Positions 1-9,709 of a DNA stretch of 64,000 nucleotides are shown here, one piece after another. The stretch is taken from positions 1 through 64,000 of the forward strand of contig JAEYTP010000091.1 of NCBI GenBank assembly GCA_023433945.1. Direction: 5' to 3'. Origin of the DNA: Bacillota bacterium. Its GTDB lineage: Bacteria > Bacillota > Clostridia > Acetivibrionales > DSM-1351. Below the pieces are notes generated by a model that worked only from the letters and a program-made list of their open reading frames with translations, searched no databases and was not told the DNA's origin. Every line of letters starts with the position of its first letter. Position 1 is the stretch's first letter. The position numbers and the translations under genes are program-made.

Positions 1-126
1 ATTAAGCCTCTGCTTCGTGAAGTTCAGGAAAAGGTAAGCGAGCAAATCAAGCACCTCACAGCGCTTAATATTCAGAGATTGGATGTTGTGGCAAAGAGCT
101 TGGTGATGGACCCTAAGAAGGGGTAG
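1..126 (+). CDS. C-terminal end of an Asp23/Gls24-like protein (partial)
   Basis: Only the last 41 codons are in the window; the reading frame is open from base 1 and stops at TAG 124-126. The visible residues (IKPLLREVQEKVSEQIKHLT, then ALNIQRLDVVAKSLV) fit the end of the Asp23/Gls24 (DUF322) fold: an amphipathic helix carrying VQ..V, then a short strand after a 'tG/aL..' turn. Members of this family are small cytoplasmic or envelope-associated stress proteins, often encoded beside nusB or other core genes in clostridia. The family call rests on this short tail only. A bidirectional terminator follows directly. Confidence 0.45.
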   Translation: MKPLLREVQEKVSEQIKHLTALNIQRLDVVAKSLVMDPKKG

Positions 127-161
127 AAGTAGAAATCTAATTTTATATTAAAATGCAGTAT

Positions 162-204
162 AAAAAATAGATGTAAGTTTAATAAAAACTTACATCTATT
201 TTTT
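162..204. terminator. Bidirectional intrinsic terminator
   Basis: A 19-bp near-perfect inverted repeat (AAAAAATAGATGTAAGTTT, loop AATAA, then its complement) is flanked by A and T runs. It can therefore end both the upstream plus-strand gene and the converging AraC gene that stops at 232. Confidence 0.85.
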
Positions 205-231
205 GTTGAATAAAGTAATAGCCATTCATTA

Positions 232-1104
232 CTACATATGCCGTTTCCTATATTCCTTCGGTGTACAACAAACATAGTGCTTAAAAGTATTAATAAAATA
301 ACTTATATTATCAAAGCCAACATCCAGAGCTATATCAGAAACCTTTTTATCAGTCTCTTTGAGTAGGTATAATGCTTTAACAATTCTATAATTATTTATA
401 TAGTCTACTGGGGTTCTATTAAGGGCATTTTTGAAAAAGCGGTAAAAGTGTCCTTCACTCATGTTTGCTACATTGGCTAACTCTTTTATCCCAATCTTTT
501 TATTGTAGTTATCATGAATATAACTTAAGATTAACTTTGTTTTAATAGAGTTATATCCATCAATGGTATCTATTTTATTGCTTTGATCTGGAACACATGA
601 AATCATTATAGAGAAAATGAGATATAGCTTGGCTTTTATAGCTAACTCATATGCAATTGGCTTTTTAGTATTTAACTGTATTATATCCTCTAGCAGTTTT
701 AGTACTTCTTTGCTCCAGGATTCACAATTACTTATATAATTAGGTAGTACCATTGATTTGTGAATGATAGGATTAAGATACTTACTCTGGAGCACATCAT
801 ATGAATTGCTGAATAAAAGCATGGGGTTAAAAACAACCGCATAAAAACTACAATAGTTATTATTCTGCGAATATCCCCCATGTATTTCTCCGCTGTTAAT
901 AAAAACTGCATCGCCCTCATGAACCTCAATATATGTGCTGTCTGCCTGAAGGGTTGTCGAACCTCTTGTTATAATAATAAACTCCATCTCATCATGCCAA
1001 TGATAATATAGGGAATTTGGGGATGTTGCATTAACGTGGTAAATAGCGAACGGAAGCATATCATTCCCGTGACGAATATTCTCCTTTAGCATGTTCTTAT
1101 CCAT
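232..1104 (-). CDS. AraC-family transcriptional regulator, cupin sensor domain
   Basis: A protein of about 290 residues with an N-terminal AraC-type cupin (HWHDEMEFIIITRG, then EGDAVFINSGEIHG) and a C-terminal pair of helix-turn-helices (IGIKELANVANMSEGHFYRF, then VSDIALDVGFDNISYFINTF) ending in the family signature CTPKEYRKR. Such proteins bind a sugar in the cupin and activate nearby sugar genes. The GH31 gene at 1416 is transcribed divergently and is the likely target. The ORF can be opened further up to a GTG at 1140. The ATG at 1104 is preferred because GGAGG lies 11 bases upstream, although the ATG at 1122 is also possible. The ligand cannot be read from the sequence. Confidence 0.85.
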   Translation of the reverse strand: MDKNMLKENIRHGNDMLPFAIYHVNATSPNSLYYHWHDEMEFIIITRGSTTLQADSTYIEVHEGDAVFINSGEIHGGYSQNNNYCSFYAVVFNPMLLFSNSYDVLQSKYLNPIIHKSMVLPNYISNCESWSKEVLKLLEDIIQLNTKKPIAYELAIKAKLYLIFSIMISCVPDQSNKIDTIDGYNSIKTKLILSYIHDNYNKKIGIKELANVANMSEGHFYRFFKNALNRTPVDYINNYRIVKALYLLKETDKKVSDIALDVGFDNISYFINTFKHYVCCTPKEYRKRHM

Positions 1105-1415
1105 TGTATTGTTATCCTCCATCACATTTGAAAACAGCACTATATATGACCAGCATATATATCATTATGTAGTAACAAGCATTATATTTAAACCGGTACA
1201 TTTCGAGTGTACTTACTATCCCAAAGAAATGTCAGAATAGTGTTATAAATAGCTAGTATTGTGAAAGTAATATTAATATTAAGTCATTATAATAATACTA
1301 TAACAATCATAATGTCATTATAGAATGAATTAACAAGAAAAGCTATTATCCAACGAGCACAAATAACAAATTGAAAAAAATCAAAAACTAATTTATCTAG
1401 CAGGGGGATACAAAT
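1105..1415. promoter_or_regulatory. Divergent AT-rich control region between AraC and GH31
   Basis: This gap separates divergent genes and must hold both promoters. A TATAAT (1288-1293) pointing toward the GH31 gene is visible, but there is no convincing -35 at 16-18 bases. AraC-type activation without a good -35 would fit. The GH31 ribosome site GCAGGGGGA lies just before 1416. I see no open reading frame or stable RNA in it. Confidence 0.35.
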
Positions 1416-3419
1416 ATGAGTATGTTCAGTAAATACAACGATATGCTGGTTTGCAGAGCAAAGGGAGAAAAGCTTGTCATAGAGCCTTGGGGTGACAACA
1501 GCTTTAGAGTAAGAGCAGTACCTATGGGAGAGGTATATAGTACGAATTTTGCGCTGCTTCCCAAAAGAAGCTTTTGTTGTGGGGATATTAACATTGGCGA
1601 GAATACTGCAACTATTATAAATGGGAAGATTAAGGCTGTGGTAAATTATGAAGCGTGGTCCAAAGGGCTCACCATAAGCTATTACAATCAAAAGGATGAG
1701 CTGCTTCTGCAAGAGTGTGCATGGCATGGTGCACTAAACCTTTATGCTAGAAAGTTCAAGCCCATAATAGGCGGTGACTACAGGCTTACTGTGACCTTTG
1801 AATCGGATGAAAATGAGAAGCTATATGGGATGGGACAGTACCAACAGGAAATAATAAACATCAAAAACTGTAGCCTAGAATTGGCACATAGAAATTCTCA
1901 GGCAAGTGTACCGTTTGTAATGTCTGATAAGGGCTATGGCTTTTTGTGGCACAATCCGGCTATCGGGAAGGTGAATTTTGCAAAAAACAAGACTGAGTGG
2001 TATGCAGAAAGCACAAAGCAGATGGACTATTGGATAACTGCTGGAGATACTCCTGCTGAAATAGAAGAAGCATATGCAAATGCAACAGGCAAGGTGCCAA
2101 TGATGCCTGAGTACGGTTTGGGTTTCTGGCAGTGCAAGCTTCGCTATTACAATCAGGAGCAGTTGCTAGAAGTGGCAAGAGAATACAAAAGGCGTAATCT
2201 TCCTATAGATGTAATTGTGTGCGACTTTTTCCATTGGCCAAAGATGGGGGACTTCCGATTTGATGAGGAGTTTTTCGCCGACCCCGCTGCAATGGTCAAT
2301 GAGTTAAGGGAAATGGGAATTGAGCTCATGGTATCTGTATGGCCTCAGATTGACATAAAGAGCGAGAACTTTGAGGAAATGAGACAGGAGGGCTTACTCA
2401 TAAAGCCTGAAATGGGGGTAAATGTATGCATGCAATTTTTTGATCAGGATAGTGTATTCTATGATGCAACTAACCCAGCAGCAAGAGATTATGTGTGGAA
2501 CAAGTGCAAAAAGAACTATTATGATTATGGCATCAAGATATTCTGGCTGGATGAGGCGGAGCCAGAATACACTACATATGAGTTTGACAATTACAGATAT
2601 TTTATGGGGACTAATGCTCAGATTGGTAATATATATCCGCAGCTTTATTCTAGAACCTTCTACGATGGAATGGAGGAAGCGGGACAGCAAAATGTTGTTA
2701 ACCTTGTAAGGTGTGCATGGGCAGGCAGTCAAAGATATGGAGCCCTGGTTTGGTCGGGAGATATTAAGTCTAGCTATGAGGATTTTAGAAAGCAGATATG
2801 TGCTGGCCTCAATATGGGTATAGCAGGTATACCCTGGTGGACAACCGATATTGGAGGTTTTCATGGTGGGGATCCAAAGGATGAGGGTTTTAGACAGCTA
2901 TTGATTAGATGGTTCCAGTTTGGAACTTTTTGTCCGGTAATGCGCTTGCATGGTGATAGAGCACCGTTTACAAGATTATATGGTAAAGATGGACGGCCAG
3001 CTTTATTTACCGGTGGAGATAATGAAGTTTGGAGCTTCGGAGAAGAGGCATATGAAATCCTTACAAAGTATATGGAGCTTCGTGAGCTTATGAGACCGTA
3101 TACAAGGGACCTTATGAAGCAGGCACATAAAAAGGGTACTCCTGTTATAAGAACAATGTTCTATGAATTCCCACAGGATAAGGAGTGCTGGGAACTCAAG
3201 GATCAATATATGTTTGGAAGCGAAATGCTTGTAGCACCAGTGGTTTATGCGGATTCATATGAGAGAGAGGTATATCTACCAAAGGGCGCAAGCTGGACCT
3301 CTATCCATGATGGTAAGGCCTACGAGGGTGGGCAAAGTATAAAAGTAGCAGCACCGCTTGATATTATTCCCGTATTCCTTAAAAATAATAGTTTGAGAGA
3401 GCTGGTAGGCAAATTTTAA
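1416..3419 (+). CDS. GH31 family glycosidase (probable alpha-xylosidase)
   Basis: The 667-residue protein has the full GH31 layout: an N-terminal beta-sandwich (about 1-215) with the LYGMGQ motif, a TIM barrel from about 230, and C-terminal beta domains. The catalytic nucleophile is the Asp of FWLDEAEPE (residue 379). The acid/base is the Asp of VWSGDIKSS (residue 449). No signal peptide is seen, so it should act in the cytoplasm on imported oligosaccharides. Alpha-xylosidase (xyloglucan or isoprimeverose) is favoured by the neighbouring xylanase and accessory genes, but alpha-glucosidase cannot be excluded from sequence alone. A strong GGGGGA site 6-7 bases before the ATG fixes the start. 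The gene ends at a terminator shared with the converging AraC gene. Confidence 0.85.
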   Translation: MSMFSKYNDMLVCRAKGEKLVIEPWGDNSFRVRAVPMGEVYSTNFALLPKRSFCCGDINIGENTATIINGKIKAVVNYEAWSKGLTISYYNQKDELLLQECAWHGALNLYARKFKPIIGGDYRLTVTFESDENEKLYGMGQYQQEIINIKNCSLELAHRNSQASVPFVMSDKGYGFLWHNPAIGKVNFAKNKTEWYAESTKQMDYWITAGDTPAEIEEAYANATGKVPMMPEYGLGFWQCKLRYYNQEQLLEVAREYKRRNLPIDVIVCDFFHWPKMGDFRFDEEFFADPAAMVNELREMGIELMVSVWPQIDIKSENFEEMRQEGLLIKPEMGVNVCMQFFDQDSVFYDATNPAARDYVWNKCKKNYYDYGIKIFWLDEAEPEYTTYEFDNYRYFMGTNAQIGNIYPQLYSRTFYDGMEEAGQQNVVNLVRCAWAGSQRYGALVWSGDIKSSYEDFRKQICAGLNMGIAGIPWWTTDIGGFHGGDPKDEGFRQLLIRWFQFGTFCPVMRLHGDRAPFTRLYGKDGRPALFTGGDNEVWSFGEEAYEILTKYMELRELMRPYTRDLMKQAHKKGTPVIRTMFYEFPQDKECWELKDQYMFGSEMLVAPVVYADSYEREVYLPKGASWTSIHDGKAYEGGQSIKVAAPLDIIPVFLKNNSLRELVGKF

Positions 3420-3454
3420 ATAATAAAAGTAAGTTTTGACAGCCTAATCTGTAT

Positions 3455-3506
3455 AAAACGTGAATTTGCAGCAAGATATACTATTGCTGCAAATTCACGT
3501 TTTTTA
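3455..3506. terminator. Bidirectional terminator overlapping the AraC 3' end
   Basis: Perfect 17-bp arms (3458-3474 and 3484-3500, sequence ACGTGAATTTGCAGCAA) with a 9-base loop are flanked by A and T runs. The left loop and right arm contain the stop and final codons of the minus-strand AraC gene, so the terminator lies partly inside that coding sequence. Confidence 0.85.
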
Positions 3507-4278
3507 TTCTGAATTCCCTTGGGGTCACTCCAGTTATCACCTTGAATACCCTGTTAAAGGTGCGCTGATTATCAAAGCCACTTTCTAGTGCTATTTCTGT
3601 AATAGGCTTATTTGAGTGTTCCAGAAGATGGGTCGCAAAGTTTATGCGAAGCTCGTTAATGTAATTGTCAATCCTAGAGCCTATTTTTGCAGAGAAAGTA
3701 CGAGAGAGATAAAATGGGCTGATATTTAAATGCTTTGCTATATCCTGTAGTTGTAGAGGGGATTGGAAGGAAGCGGATATATATTGAAGTGCAGCCTTAA
3801 TCATATCGCTATCTGACTTAACCTTTATTTCTTCAAGCCCAAGTAAAGGCAATATCTTTGAGAAAATAATATGCAGATATCCAGTTAGTGTGCCAATATT
3901 CTGTGACTCTTGGCTCTCTTGATAAATCTTGTGTATAGCATAAATCACTTCCTCCGAAAGATCTTCAGCACAAAGATACTTTTTGCTGGCTTCACTGCTG
4001 AGTAGTTGTTTTTTATACATGCCAATAAAGTTTGCATTGAATATTAATAATATAAAGGAAGAGGCAACCTTAGACTTATAGCTATGTATAACATGGGGAA
4101 GAAAAACACTTAGTTCTCCTTTTTTTAGTGTAATCTCCTCTGAACCGTTAGTAATATCCATTAAACCATCTAACATATATATTAGTTCGATTTCTTCGTG
4201 TAGGTGTGCTGTAAAGGTCAGATTTTCACTCCTGAAACAAGTGAATGATGGACGGCCTTTTTCAAAAAATGCAAGCAT
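3481..4278 (-). CDS. AraC-family transcriptional regulator
   Basis: About 265 residues. The N-terminal cupin is recognisable from LHEEIELIYMLDG and KKGELSVFLPHVIHSY. Two HTH units follow (LQLQDIAKHLNISPFYLSRT and ITEIALESGFDNQRTFNRVF) and the usual GVTPREFR end. An upstream GTG (4290) is in frame, but the ATG at 4278 has GGAGG four bases before it and is the better start. It faces away from the ThuA/Gfo pair at 4400 and probably controls that pair, the GH31 gene, or both. Its last codons form part of a shared terminator hairpin. The effector is unknown. Confidence 0.85.
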   Translation of the reverse strand: MLAFFEKGRPSFTCFRSENLTFTAHLHEEIELIYMLDGLMDITNGSEEITLKKGELSVFLPHVIHSYKSKVASSFILLIFNANFIGMYKKQLLSSEASKKYLCAEDLSEEVIYAIHKIYQESQESQNIGTLTGYLHIIFSKILPLLGLEEIKVKSDSDMIKAALQYISASFQSPLQLQDIAKHLNISPFYLSRTFSAKIGSRIDNYINELRINFATHLLEHSNKPITEIALESGFDNQRTFNRVFKVITGVTPREFRIKNVNLQQ

Positions 4279-4399
4279 GGTTCCTCCCACTAAAAGGACA
4301 ATATTTGTCTAGTTTTTTAGTATTATTTTACTTTTAGTATAGTATTTTGGATGGTAATATTCAAGTATAAATAATCATTTCTGAATGGGGGATATAAAT

Positions 4400-5077
4400 T
4401 TGAAACGTGCACTTATTGTTAGAGGTGGCTGGGATGGACATGAGCCAGTATTAGTATCTGAAAGATTTGAAAAAATGTTAGTCCCTTATGGCTTTGAAGT
4501 TAATATATCTGACACTCTAGAGGATTTTAGTGACCTGGAAAGTTTGAAAAAAAATGATCTTATCATACCCGTATACACCATGAGTGAAATCAAGGATGAA
4601 TATGTAAATAACATCTGCGCTGCTGTAGAAAGTGGTGTAGGAATGGCAGGTTGTCATGGAGGAATGTGTGATTCATTCAGAAATAGTACTCAGTGGCAAT
4701 TTTTGACTGGTTCACAGTGGGTTGCACACCCTGGCAATGACGGTATTGAATATGAGGTAAACATTGTAAAGAATGGGTCAAGCCCTATAACAGAAGGAAT
4801 AAAAGATTTTACTGTAAAGACAGAGCATTATTATTTACATATAGACCCCGTAGTTAATGTATTAGCTACAACAACTTTCCCTCTGGTAGAGGGGCCACAT
4901 GATACAAATGGAAAGGTATTAATGCCCATTGCTTACACCAAGAGGTGGGGAAAGGGCAGAATTTTCTATACATCATTAGGACATCATGCAGACGTTTTTG
5001 ACGTTCCTGAGGCAACTGAGCTTATGAAAAGAGGGTTGCTATGGGCAGCAAATTCATTAAAAGAGGTCATTAAATAG
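4400..5077 (+). CDS. ThuA-like domain protein
   Basis: About 225 residues with a class I amidotransferase-like fold typical of ThuA: it starts KRALIVRGGWDGHEP and contains GMAGCHGGMCDSF, HPGNDGIEY and YTSLGHHADVF. ThuA proteins are linked to trehalose and keto-sugar conversion, often together with a Gfo/Idh/MocA oxidoreductase, and that partner follows 14 bases downstream here. An ATG at 4385 is in frame. The TTG at 4400 is preferred because GGGGGA sits 7 bases before it and the family begins with the 'MK.ALIV' strand. The pair probably modifies an unusual sugar or glycoside released by the neighbouring hydrolases; the substrate is unknown. Confidence 0.8.
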   Translation: MKRALIVRGGWDGHEPVLVSERFEKMLVPYGFEVNISDTLEDFSDLESLKKNDLIIPVYTMSEIKDEYVNNICAAVESGVGMAGCHGGMCDSFRNSTQWQFLTGSQWVAHPGNDGIEYEVNIVKNGSSPITEGIKDFTVKTEHYYLHIDPVVNVLATTTFPLVEGPHDTNGKVLMPIAYTKRWGKGRIFYTSLGHHADVFDVPEATELMKRGLLWAANSLKEVIK

Positions 5078-5091
5078 GGGGTATAAAAAGA

Positions 5092-6204
5092 ATGAGCAGT
5101 TTATCTAACAAAGCTAAAATTGGAATAATTGGCTGTGGTAATATCAGCGGGATATATCTTCAAAATCTTACTAAGACATTTGTAAACACAGAGGTTTGGG
5201 CTGTGTGTGATTTAATAGCAGAAAGGGCGCAGAATGCTGCAAAAGAGTATAACATTCCTAATATATTTACAATGGATGAAATGTTATCATGTCCTGAAAT
5301 TGATATAATAATCAACCTGTCTACACCAAAGGGACACTACGATATTTGTAAAAAGGTACTTGAAGCTGGAAAGCATGTTTATGTGGAAAAACCACTTTCG
5401 TTGGATTTTGAGCAGGGTAAGGAATTGGTACAGCTTGCTGCAAGAAAAAATTTATTACTAGGATGTGCTCCCGATACCTTTTTAGGTGCAGGTATTCAAA
5501 CCTGCAGAAAGGCAATTGATGACGGATTGATAGGAGATGTAATAGGTGCTACAGCCTTTATGGTTTGCCATGGACATGAGAGCTGGCATCCAGACCCTGA
5601 GTTTTATTATCAGATAGGTGGTGGGCCTATGTTTGATATGGGCCCTTATTACCTTACTGCTTTGGTTTCACTTATTGGACCTGCAAAAACAGTAGCTGGT
5701 ATGACTGCTATTACCTTCCCACAGAGAACTATAACCAGTGAAAAGAAGTTCGGGAAAATAGTTGATGTTGAAGTTCCTACCCACGTTGCGGGAACAATTC
5801 AGTTCCAAAACGGGGCGATTGCCACTGTTATTACCAGCTTTGATGTATGGGGAAGTACTTTGCCTAGGATAGAAATTTACGGCTCAAGGGGAACCTTGAT
5901 AGTACCTGATCCTAACACCTTTGGTGGAGATGTAAAAATAAAGACATACTTCGGTAGTGATTTCGAAACATTGCCGCTCACCAATATATATGCCGAAAAT
6001 AGCAGAGGCTTAGGCGTAGCAGATATGGTGGAAGCGACCAAAGAGGGCAGACAAAATCGGGCAAACGGTCAATTGGCGTGTCATGTGCTGGAAATAATGC
6101 ATGCCTTTCACAGCAGTTATGACAAAAAGCAATACGTAGAGCTAACGACCGTTTGCGAGCGCCCCGCGCCAATGAAGCTAGGGTTAATTAAGGGAAATAT
6201 ATAG
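5092..6204 (+). CDS. Gfo/Idh/MocA family NAD(P)-dependent oxidoreductase
   Basis: The 370-residue protein begins with a Rossmann fold (KIGIIGCGNISGIYLQNL), carries the EKP motif of the family in HVYVEKPLSLDFEQG, and has a C-terminal alpha/beta substrate domain with GGGPMFDMGPYYLTAL. The Lys of EKP is the usual catalytic or hydride-transfer lysine, and the GP.FDMG..Y segment holds the active-site Asp/His region. These enzymes oxidise or reduce sugar hydroxyls. Translation is probably coupled to the upstream ThuA gene (14-base gap, GGGGG site). The substrate cannot be named; the association with ThuA suggests a 3-keto-glycoside or related sugar. Confidence 0.85.
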   Translation: MSSLSNKAKIGIIGCGNISGIYLQNLTKTFVNTEVWAVCDLIAERAQNAAKEYNIPNIFTMDEMLSCPEIDIIINLSTPKGHYDICKKVLEAGKHVYVEKPLSLDFEQGKELVQLAARKNLLLGCAPDTFLGAGIQTCRKAIDDGLIGDVIGATAFMVCHGHESWHPDPEFYYQIGGGPMFDMGPYYLTALVSLIGPAKTVAGMTAITFPQRTITSEKKFGKIVDVEVPTHVAGTIQFQNGAIATVITSFDVWGSTLPRIEIYGSRGTLIVPDPNTFGGDVKIKTYFGSDFETLPLTNIYAENSRGLGVADMVEATKEGRQNRANGQLACHVLEIMHAFHSSYDKKQYVELTTVCERPAPMKLGLIKGNI

Positions 6205-6367
6205 TTCGTATCTCTATTCAACCAGAATTAAAACATTAAAAGATCTTTATTACTAAAGTAACAGAGCAACAATAACACTAATTTTTGGGAACTATTCACA
6301 AAAATTTAGGTTTATGTTGCTTTTTTTTTGGACAACAATTTTTGAAATGTTTTTGACTAAAAATGAC

Positions 6368-6396
6368 TTGCCTGGAATTAATAGTATATATATTAT
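6368..6396 (+). promoter_or_regulatory. Candidate sigma-A promoter of the xylanase gene
   Basis: TTGCCT (6368-6373) and TATTAT (6391-6396) are separated by 17 bases, followed by a strong AGGAGGG ribosome site at 6419-6424 before the xylanase ATG. A second possible -35 (TTGACT near 6352) has no matching -10. The call is by pattern only. Confidence 0.4.
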
Positions 6397-6430
6397 CGAG
6401 TTAGATTATATAATTACAGGAGGGAATCTT

Positions 6431-9400
6431 ATGGCAAGAAACAGAAAAGTAGTTGCAGCTTTGCTTGTGCTAGCTATGTTATGCAGCATTTTGTTCACTA
6501 ATGCTGGCAGCATGGTTACATATGCAAGTAGCGCACAGACACTGAAGTTTGACTTTGAAGACGGAAAACTTGGCAGTTGGATAGCAAGATTCAATGCAGG
6601 AAAAATTGTAGTTTCTGATGAGAAGGCACATGAAGGGACTAAGAGTCTCAAGGCTTCAGAAGTAGGAGAAGGATGGAAGGGGCCTTTCTATGATCTCCAG
6701 TCACTTGCAGTAAAAGACAGAACTTTCACAGTTTCGGCATGGGTTATGCAGAATTCGGGTAGTGCAAAAATACTTACAATGCAAGCTGAGACAACAAAGC
6801 AGAGTGCTGCTATTTATGACAAAAAGGAAATAGCATCTGGAGTATGGACCGAGTTCAAGGGTACATTTAAGCTAAGCGAAGCTGATCTAGGCAAATGTGA
6901 TTTCTGGATTCAGGGTGAAAATGCTACAGAATTCTATGTTGATGATGTAACTATATCCTATGAGGGCGGAGAAGACCCATTAAAGACCATAAGTATTATT
7001 AACTCAAATTTTGACAATGGTGAAGATGGCTGGCAGGCACGTGTTGCTAAGATTGAAACTACATCAGAGGTAGCGCATGGAGACACCGGCAAGAGCTTGA
7101 AGATTTCTGGAAGAACTCAAAATTGGCAAGGTACCCAATTTGATGTTTCAGAATTATTTAAGGCAGGATCAAAGTATACTTTCTCAGCATGGGCTTTCCA
7201 AAAGAGTGGTGCTGACCAAAAAATAAATATTTCTGTACAAAATGAAAAAGCAGGAACCGATACTTCGTACCCACAAGTTACTGAGGTTTCAATTCCAAGT
7301 GACAAGTGGACTCAGATTACTGCGGAGTACACTCATGCAGGTAATTTTGATAAGTCCTATGTATATTTCCAGGCACCAACAGCAGACCTTGAATTCTACA
7401 TTGATGATGTATTAGTTACAAGTCTAGCTGCAAAGCCTGCATCATATCAGAAGGATATAGTTTCATTAAAGGACGTCCTGAAGAATAATTTCTCTATTGG
7501 TATGGCAGTTGGAGGAAATTATATCAATCCAGATGATCCGAACTCAGTAGTAATAAAGGGTTTAGTTTCAAAGCATTTTAATAGTATTACCTGTGAAAAC
7601 GAAATGAAGCCTGACTTTGTTTTGGACAAGAATGCAACACTCAAGGCATATAAGAATGACAAGGATTCTATGCCTCAGTTTGATTTTACTAGGGGAGATC
7701 AGATTGTTCAGTTTGCAAAGGACAACAAAATGGGTGTAAGAGGACATACATTGGTATGGCACTCACAAACTCCTGACTGGCTATTCAGACAGGGTTATGA
7801 TGAAAATAAGCCTTATGTTTCAAGAGATATCATGCTAAAGAGAATGAACAATTATATATCAACAGTAATGAAACACTTTGAAACAAAGTTCCCTGGAGTT
7901 GTATATGCATGGGATGTAGTAAACGAGGCTATTGATCCTAACACAAACGATCCAAACGGTTTGAGAAAGGAATCCAATTGGTATAAGGTTGTAGGCCCTG
8001 ATTATATCCAACAGGCATTTAAATTTGCAGATGCAGCAGTAAAAGAGTTAAAGAAAAAGGATGCAAAGGGCAACCGCTCAATTAAATTATTCTACAATGA
8101 TTATAGTACAGAAGATACTGCAAAGAGAGCTGCAATCGAAAAGCTTTGTGCATCACTCAAGAAGCAGGGCATTATTGATGGAGTTGGATTACAATCTCAT
8201 CAAAAGTCAGCTGCACCAACTGTAGAAGCTATTGCTAAGTCTATAGACGATATGGCTAAACTTGGACTAGAGGTACAGATTACCGAGCTTGATGTTGATA
8301 TGCATATAGAATCAGAGTCAGACTCAGTTGCTCAAGGTTACAGATACAAGGAAATGTTTGACCTGTTCAAGAGCAAGAAGGCTGTTACAAATGTTACTAT
8401 TTGGGGACTAACAGATGATAGAACCTGGTTACGTGGTAGTGTTGGTTTAGAGCATTCCGATCCTCTACTATTTGACGCGGATTTCCAAGCTAAGCCAGCG
8501 TTCTGGGGTATTGCTGACCCAAGCCAGCTGCCTATATACACAAACACTGTTAAGGTATACAAGGGAACACCATCAAAAGTGGATGGTAAGACAGAACTAG
8601 CATATGGAGTTCAGGCCATAACAAATATTGATTCATCCACCAGTTCTACCTTCAATGCAGCATGGGACGATAATAACCTGTATTTGCTGATTAATGTTGC
8701 AGATGCAACTAAGGATAAAACTGATGCGGTTGAAATCATGGCTGATAACAACGGAAAGAGCACTTCATTTACCGTTACTAGAGCAAATAAGGTTACTGGT
8801 GCTACTGTGGTAAGCAAGGTAGTTGATTCTAAGAAGGGATATACCTTGGAGGTAAAAATCCCGATGAAGGATTTGAAACTGAATAACTCTGTTGGCCTTG
8901 ATATTGTTATAAAAGATGGCAAAAAACAATATGTATGGAATGATAAGAAGTACACCGGCAAGAAGGTTGTTGCTAATTATGGTAAGCTATTATTAAAGGC
9001 AATGCCAAAGCTCACTGAAGCAATAAAGGGTAGCGCAAAGATCGATGCTAAAATTGATGCTTCCTGGGCAAAAGCAAAGCAGATTAATGTCAATAACTTC
9101 TCAGCAGGAACTACTGGTGCTACTGCTACAGTGAAGACAATGTGGGATGAAAACTATATTTACATCCTTGCAAATGTAAAAGACTCCGTGCTAAATGACG
9201 CAAGTGGAAACGTTTGGGAGCAGGATTCATTGGAAGTATTTATTGATGAGAATAATGCAAAAACAGTAACTTATCAAGCAGACGATGTACAGTACAGAGT
9301 AAACTACAAAAACCTCAAGACCATTACAAGTGGTTTGGATGTAAAGAGCTTTGATTCTGCAACAGTAAAAACCAAGGATGGTTATATCGTTGAAATGAGA

Positions 9401-9574
9401 ATTCCAAAGCTAATTGCAAAATTCCAAGTAGGTCAGTTGATAGGCTTTGATGCTCAGGTTAATAACTCTGACGATAAGGGTGCTAGAATAAGTATCACAA
9501 ATTGGAATGACTTAACTGGTCAGGGCTATTGTAATACAGAAAGCTTCGGTATATTGAAGCTTATAACAAAGTAA
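6431..9574 (+). CDS. Secreted multimodular GH10 endo-beta-1,4-xylanase
   Basis: A protein of about 1,047 residues from the ATG at 6431, which has AGGAGGG in front; the frame is open further upstream but without a ribosome site. Order: signal peptide (to about residue 35), two CBM22-like beta-sandwich modules (about 37-180 and 185-330, each ending in F/L-YVDDV or YIDDV), a GH10 barrel (about 340-690), and two CBM9-like modules (about 705-870 and 880-1047). Catalytic residues are visible: acid/base Glu499 in WDVVNEAI and nucleophile Glu619 in ITELDVDMH. It cleaves xylan outside the cell, and the CBMs hold it on xylan and cellulose. No dockerin and no S-layer homology domain follow, so it should be a free enzyme rather than cellulosomal or surface-anchored. 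It ends at a strong terminator. Confidence 0.93.
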   Translation: MARNRKVVAALLVLAMLCSILFTNAGSMVTYASSAQTLKFDFEDGKLGSWIARFNAGKIVVSDEKAHEGTKSLKASEVGEGWKGPFYDLQSLAVKDRTFTVSAWVMQNSGSAKILTMQAETTKQSAAIYDKKEIASGVWTEFKGTFKLSEADLGKCDFWIQGENATEFYVDDVTISYEGGEDPLKTISIINSNFDNGEDGWQARVAKIETTSEVAHGDTGKSLKISGRTQNWQGTQFDVSELFKAGSKYTFSAWAFQKSGADQKINISVQNEKAGTDTSYPQVTEVSIPSDKWTQITAEYTHAGNFDKSYVYFQAPTADLEFYIDDVLVTSLAAKPASYQKDIVSLKDVLKNNFSIGMAVGGNYINPDDPNSVVIKGLVSKHFNSITCENEMKPDFVLDKNATLKAYKNDKDSMPQFDFTRGDQIVQFAKDNKMGVRGHTLVWHSQTPDWLFRQGYDENKPYVSRDIMLKRMNNYISTVMKHFETKFPGVVYAWDVVNEAIDPNTNDPNGLRKESNWYKVVGPDYIQQAFKFADAAVKELKKKDAKGNRSIKLFYNDYSTEDTAKRAAIEKLCASLKKQGIIDGVGLQSHQKSAAPTVEAIAKSIDDMAKLGLEVQITELDVDMHIESESDSVAQGYRYKEMFDLFKSKKAVTNVTIWGLTDDRTWLRGSVGLEHSDPLLFDADFQAKPAFWGIADPSQLPIYTNTVKVYKGTPSKVDGKTELAYGVQAITNIDSSTSSTFNAAWDDNNLYLLINVADATKDKTDAVEIMADNNGKSTSFTVTRANKVTGATVVSKVVDSKKGYTLEVKIPMKDLKLNNSVGLDIVIKDGKKQYVWNDKKYTGKKVVANYGKLLLKAMPKLTEAIKGSAKIDAKIDASWAKAKQINVNNFSAGTTGATATVKTMWDENYIYILANVKDSVLNDASGNVWEQDSLEVFIDENNAKTVTYQADDVQYRVNYKNLKTITSGLDVKSFDSATVKTKDGYIVEMRIPKLIAKFQVGQLIGFDAQVNNSDDKGARISITNWNDLTGQGYCNTESFGILKLITK

Positions 9575-9616
9575 TAACAGCTAGGTTTTTAGATCTTTTA
9601 AGAACTAGCGAGCAGT

Positions 9617-9682
9617 AAAATATGCCTCTACTTGAAGATGTGAATTCTTTTGGATTACACATCAATAAGTAGGGCATATTTT
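9617..9682. terminator. Terminator between xylanase and deacetylase genes
   Basis: A long interrupted hairpin: AAAATATGCC plus CTACTT pairs with AAGTAG plus GGCATATTTT, with an inner GATGTG/CACATC stem. It lies between converging genes and is followed by T-rich sequence on both strands. Confidence 0.8.
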
Positions 9683-9709
9683 ATTCTTCTTTTATTAATT
9701 AACCATGAA

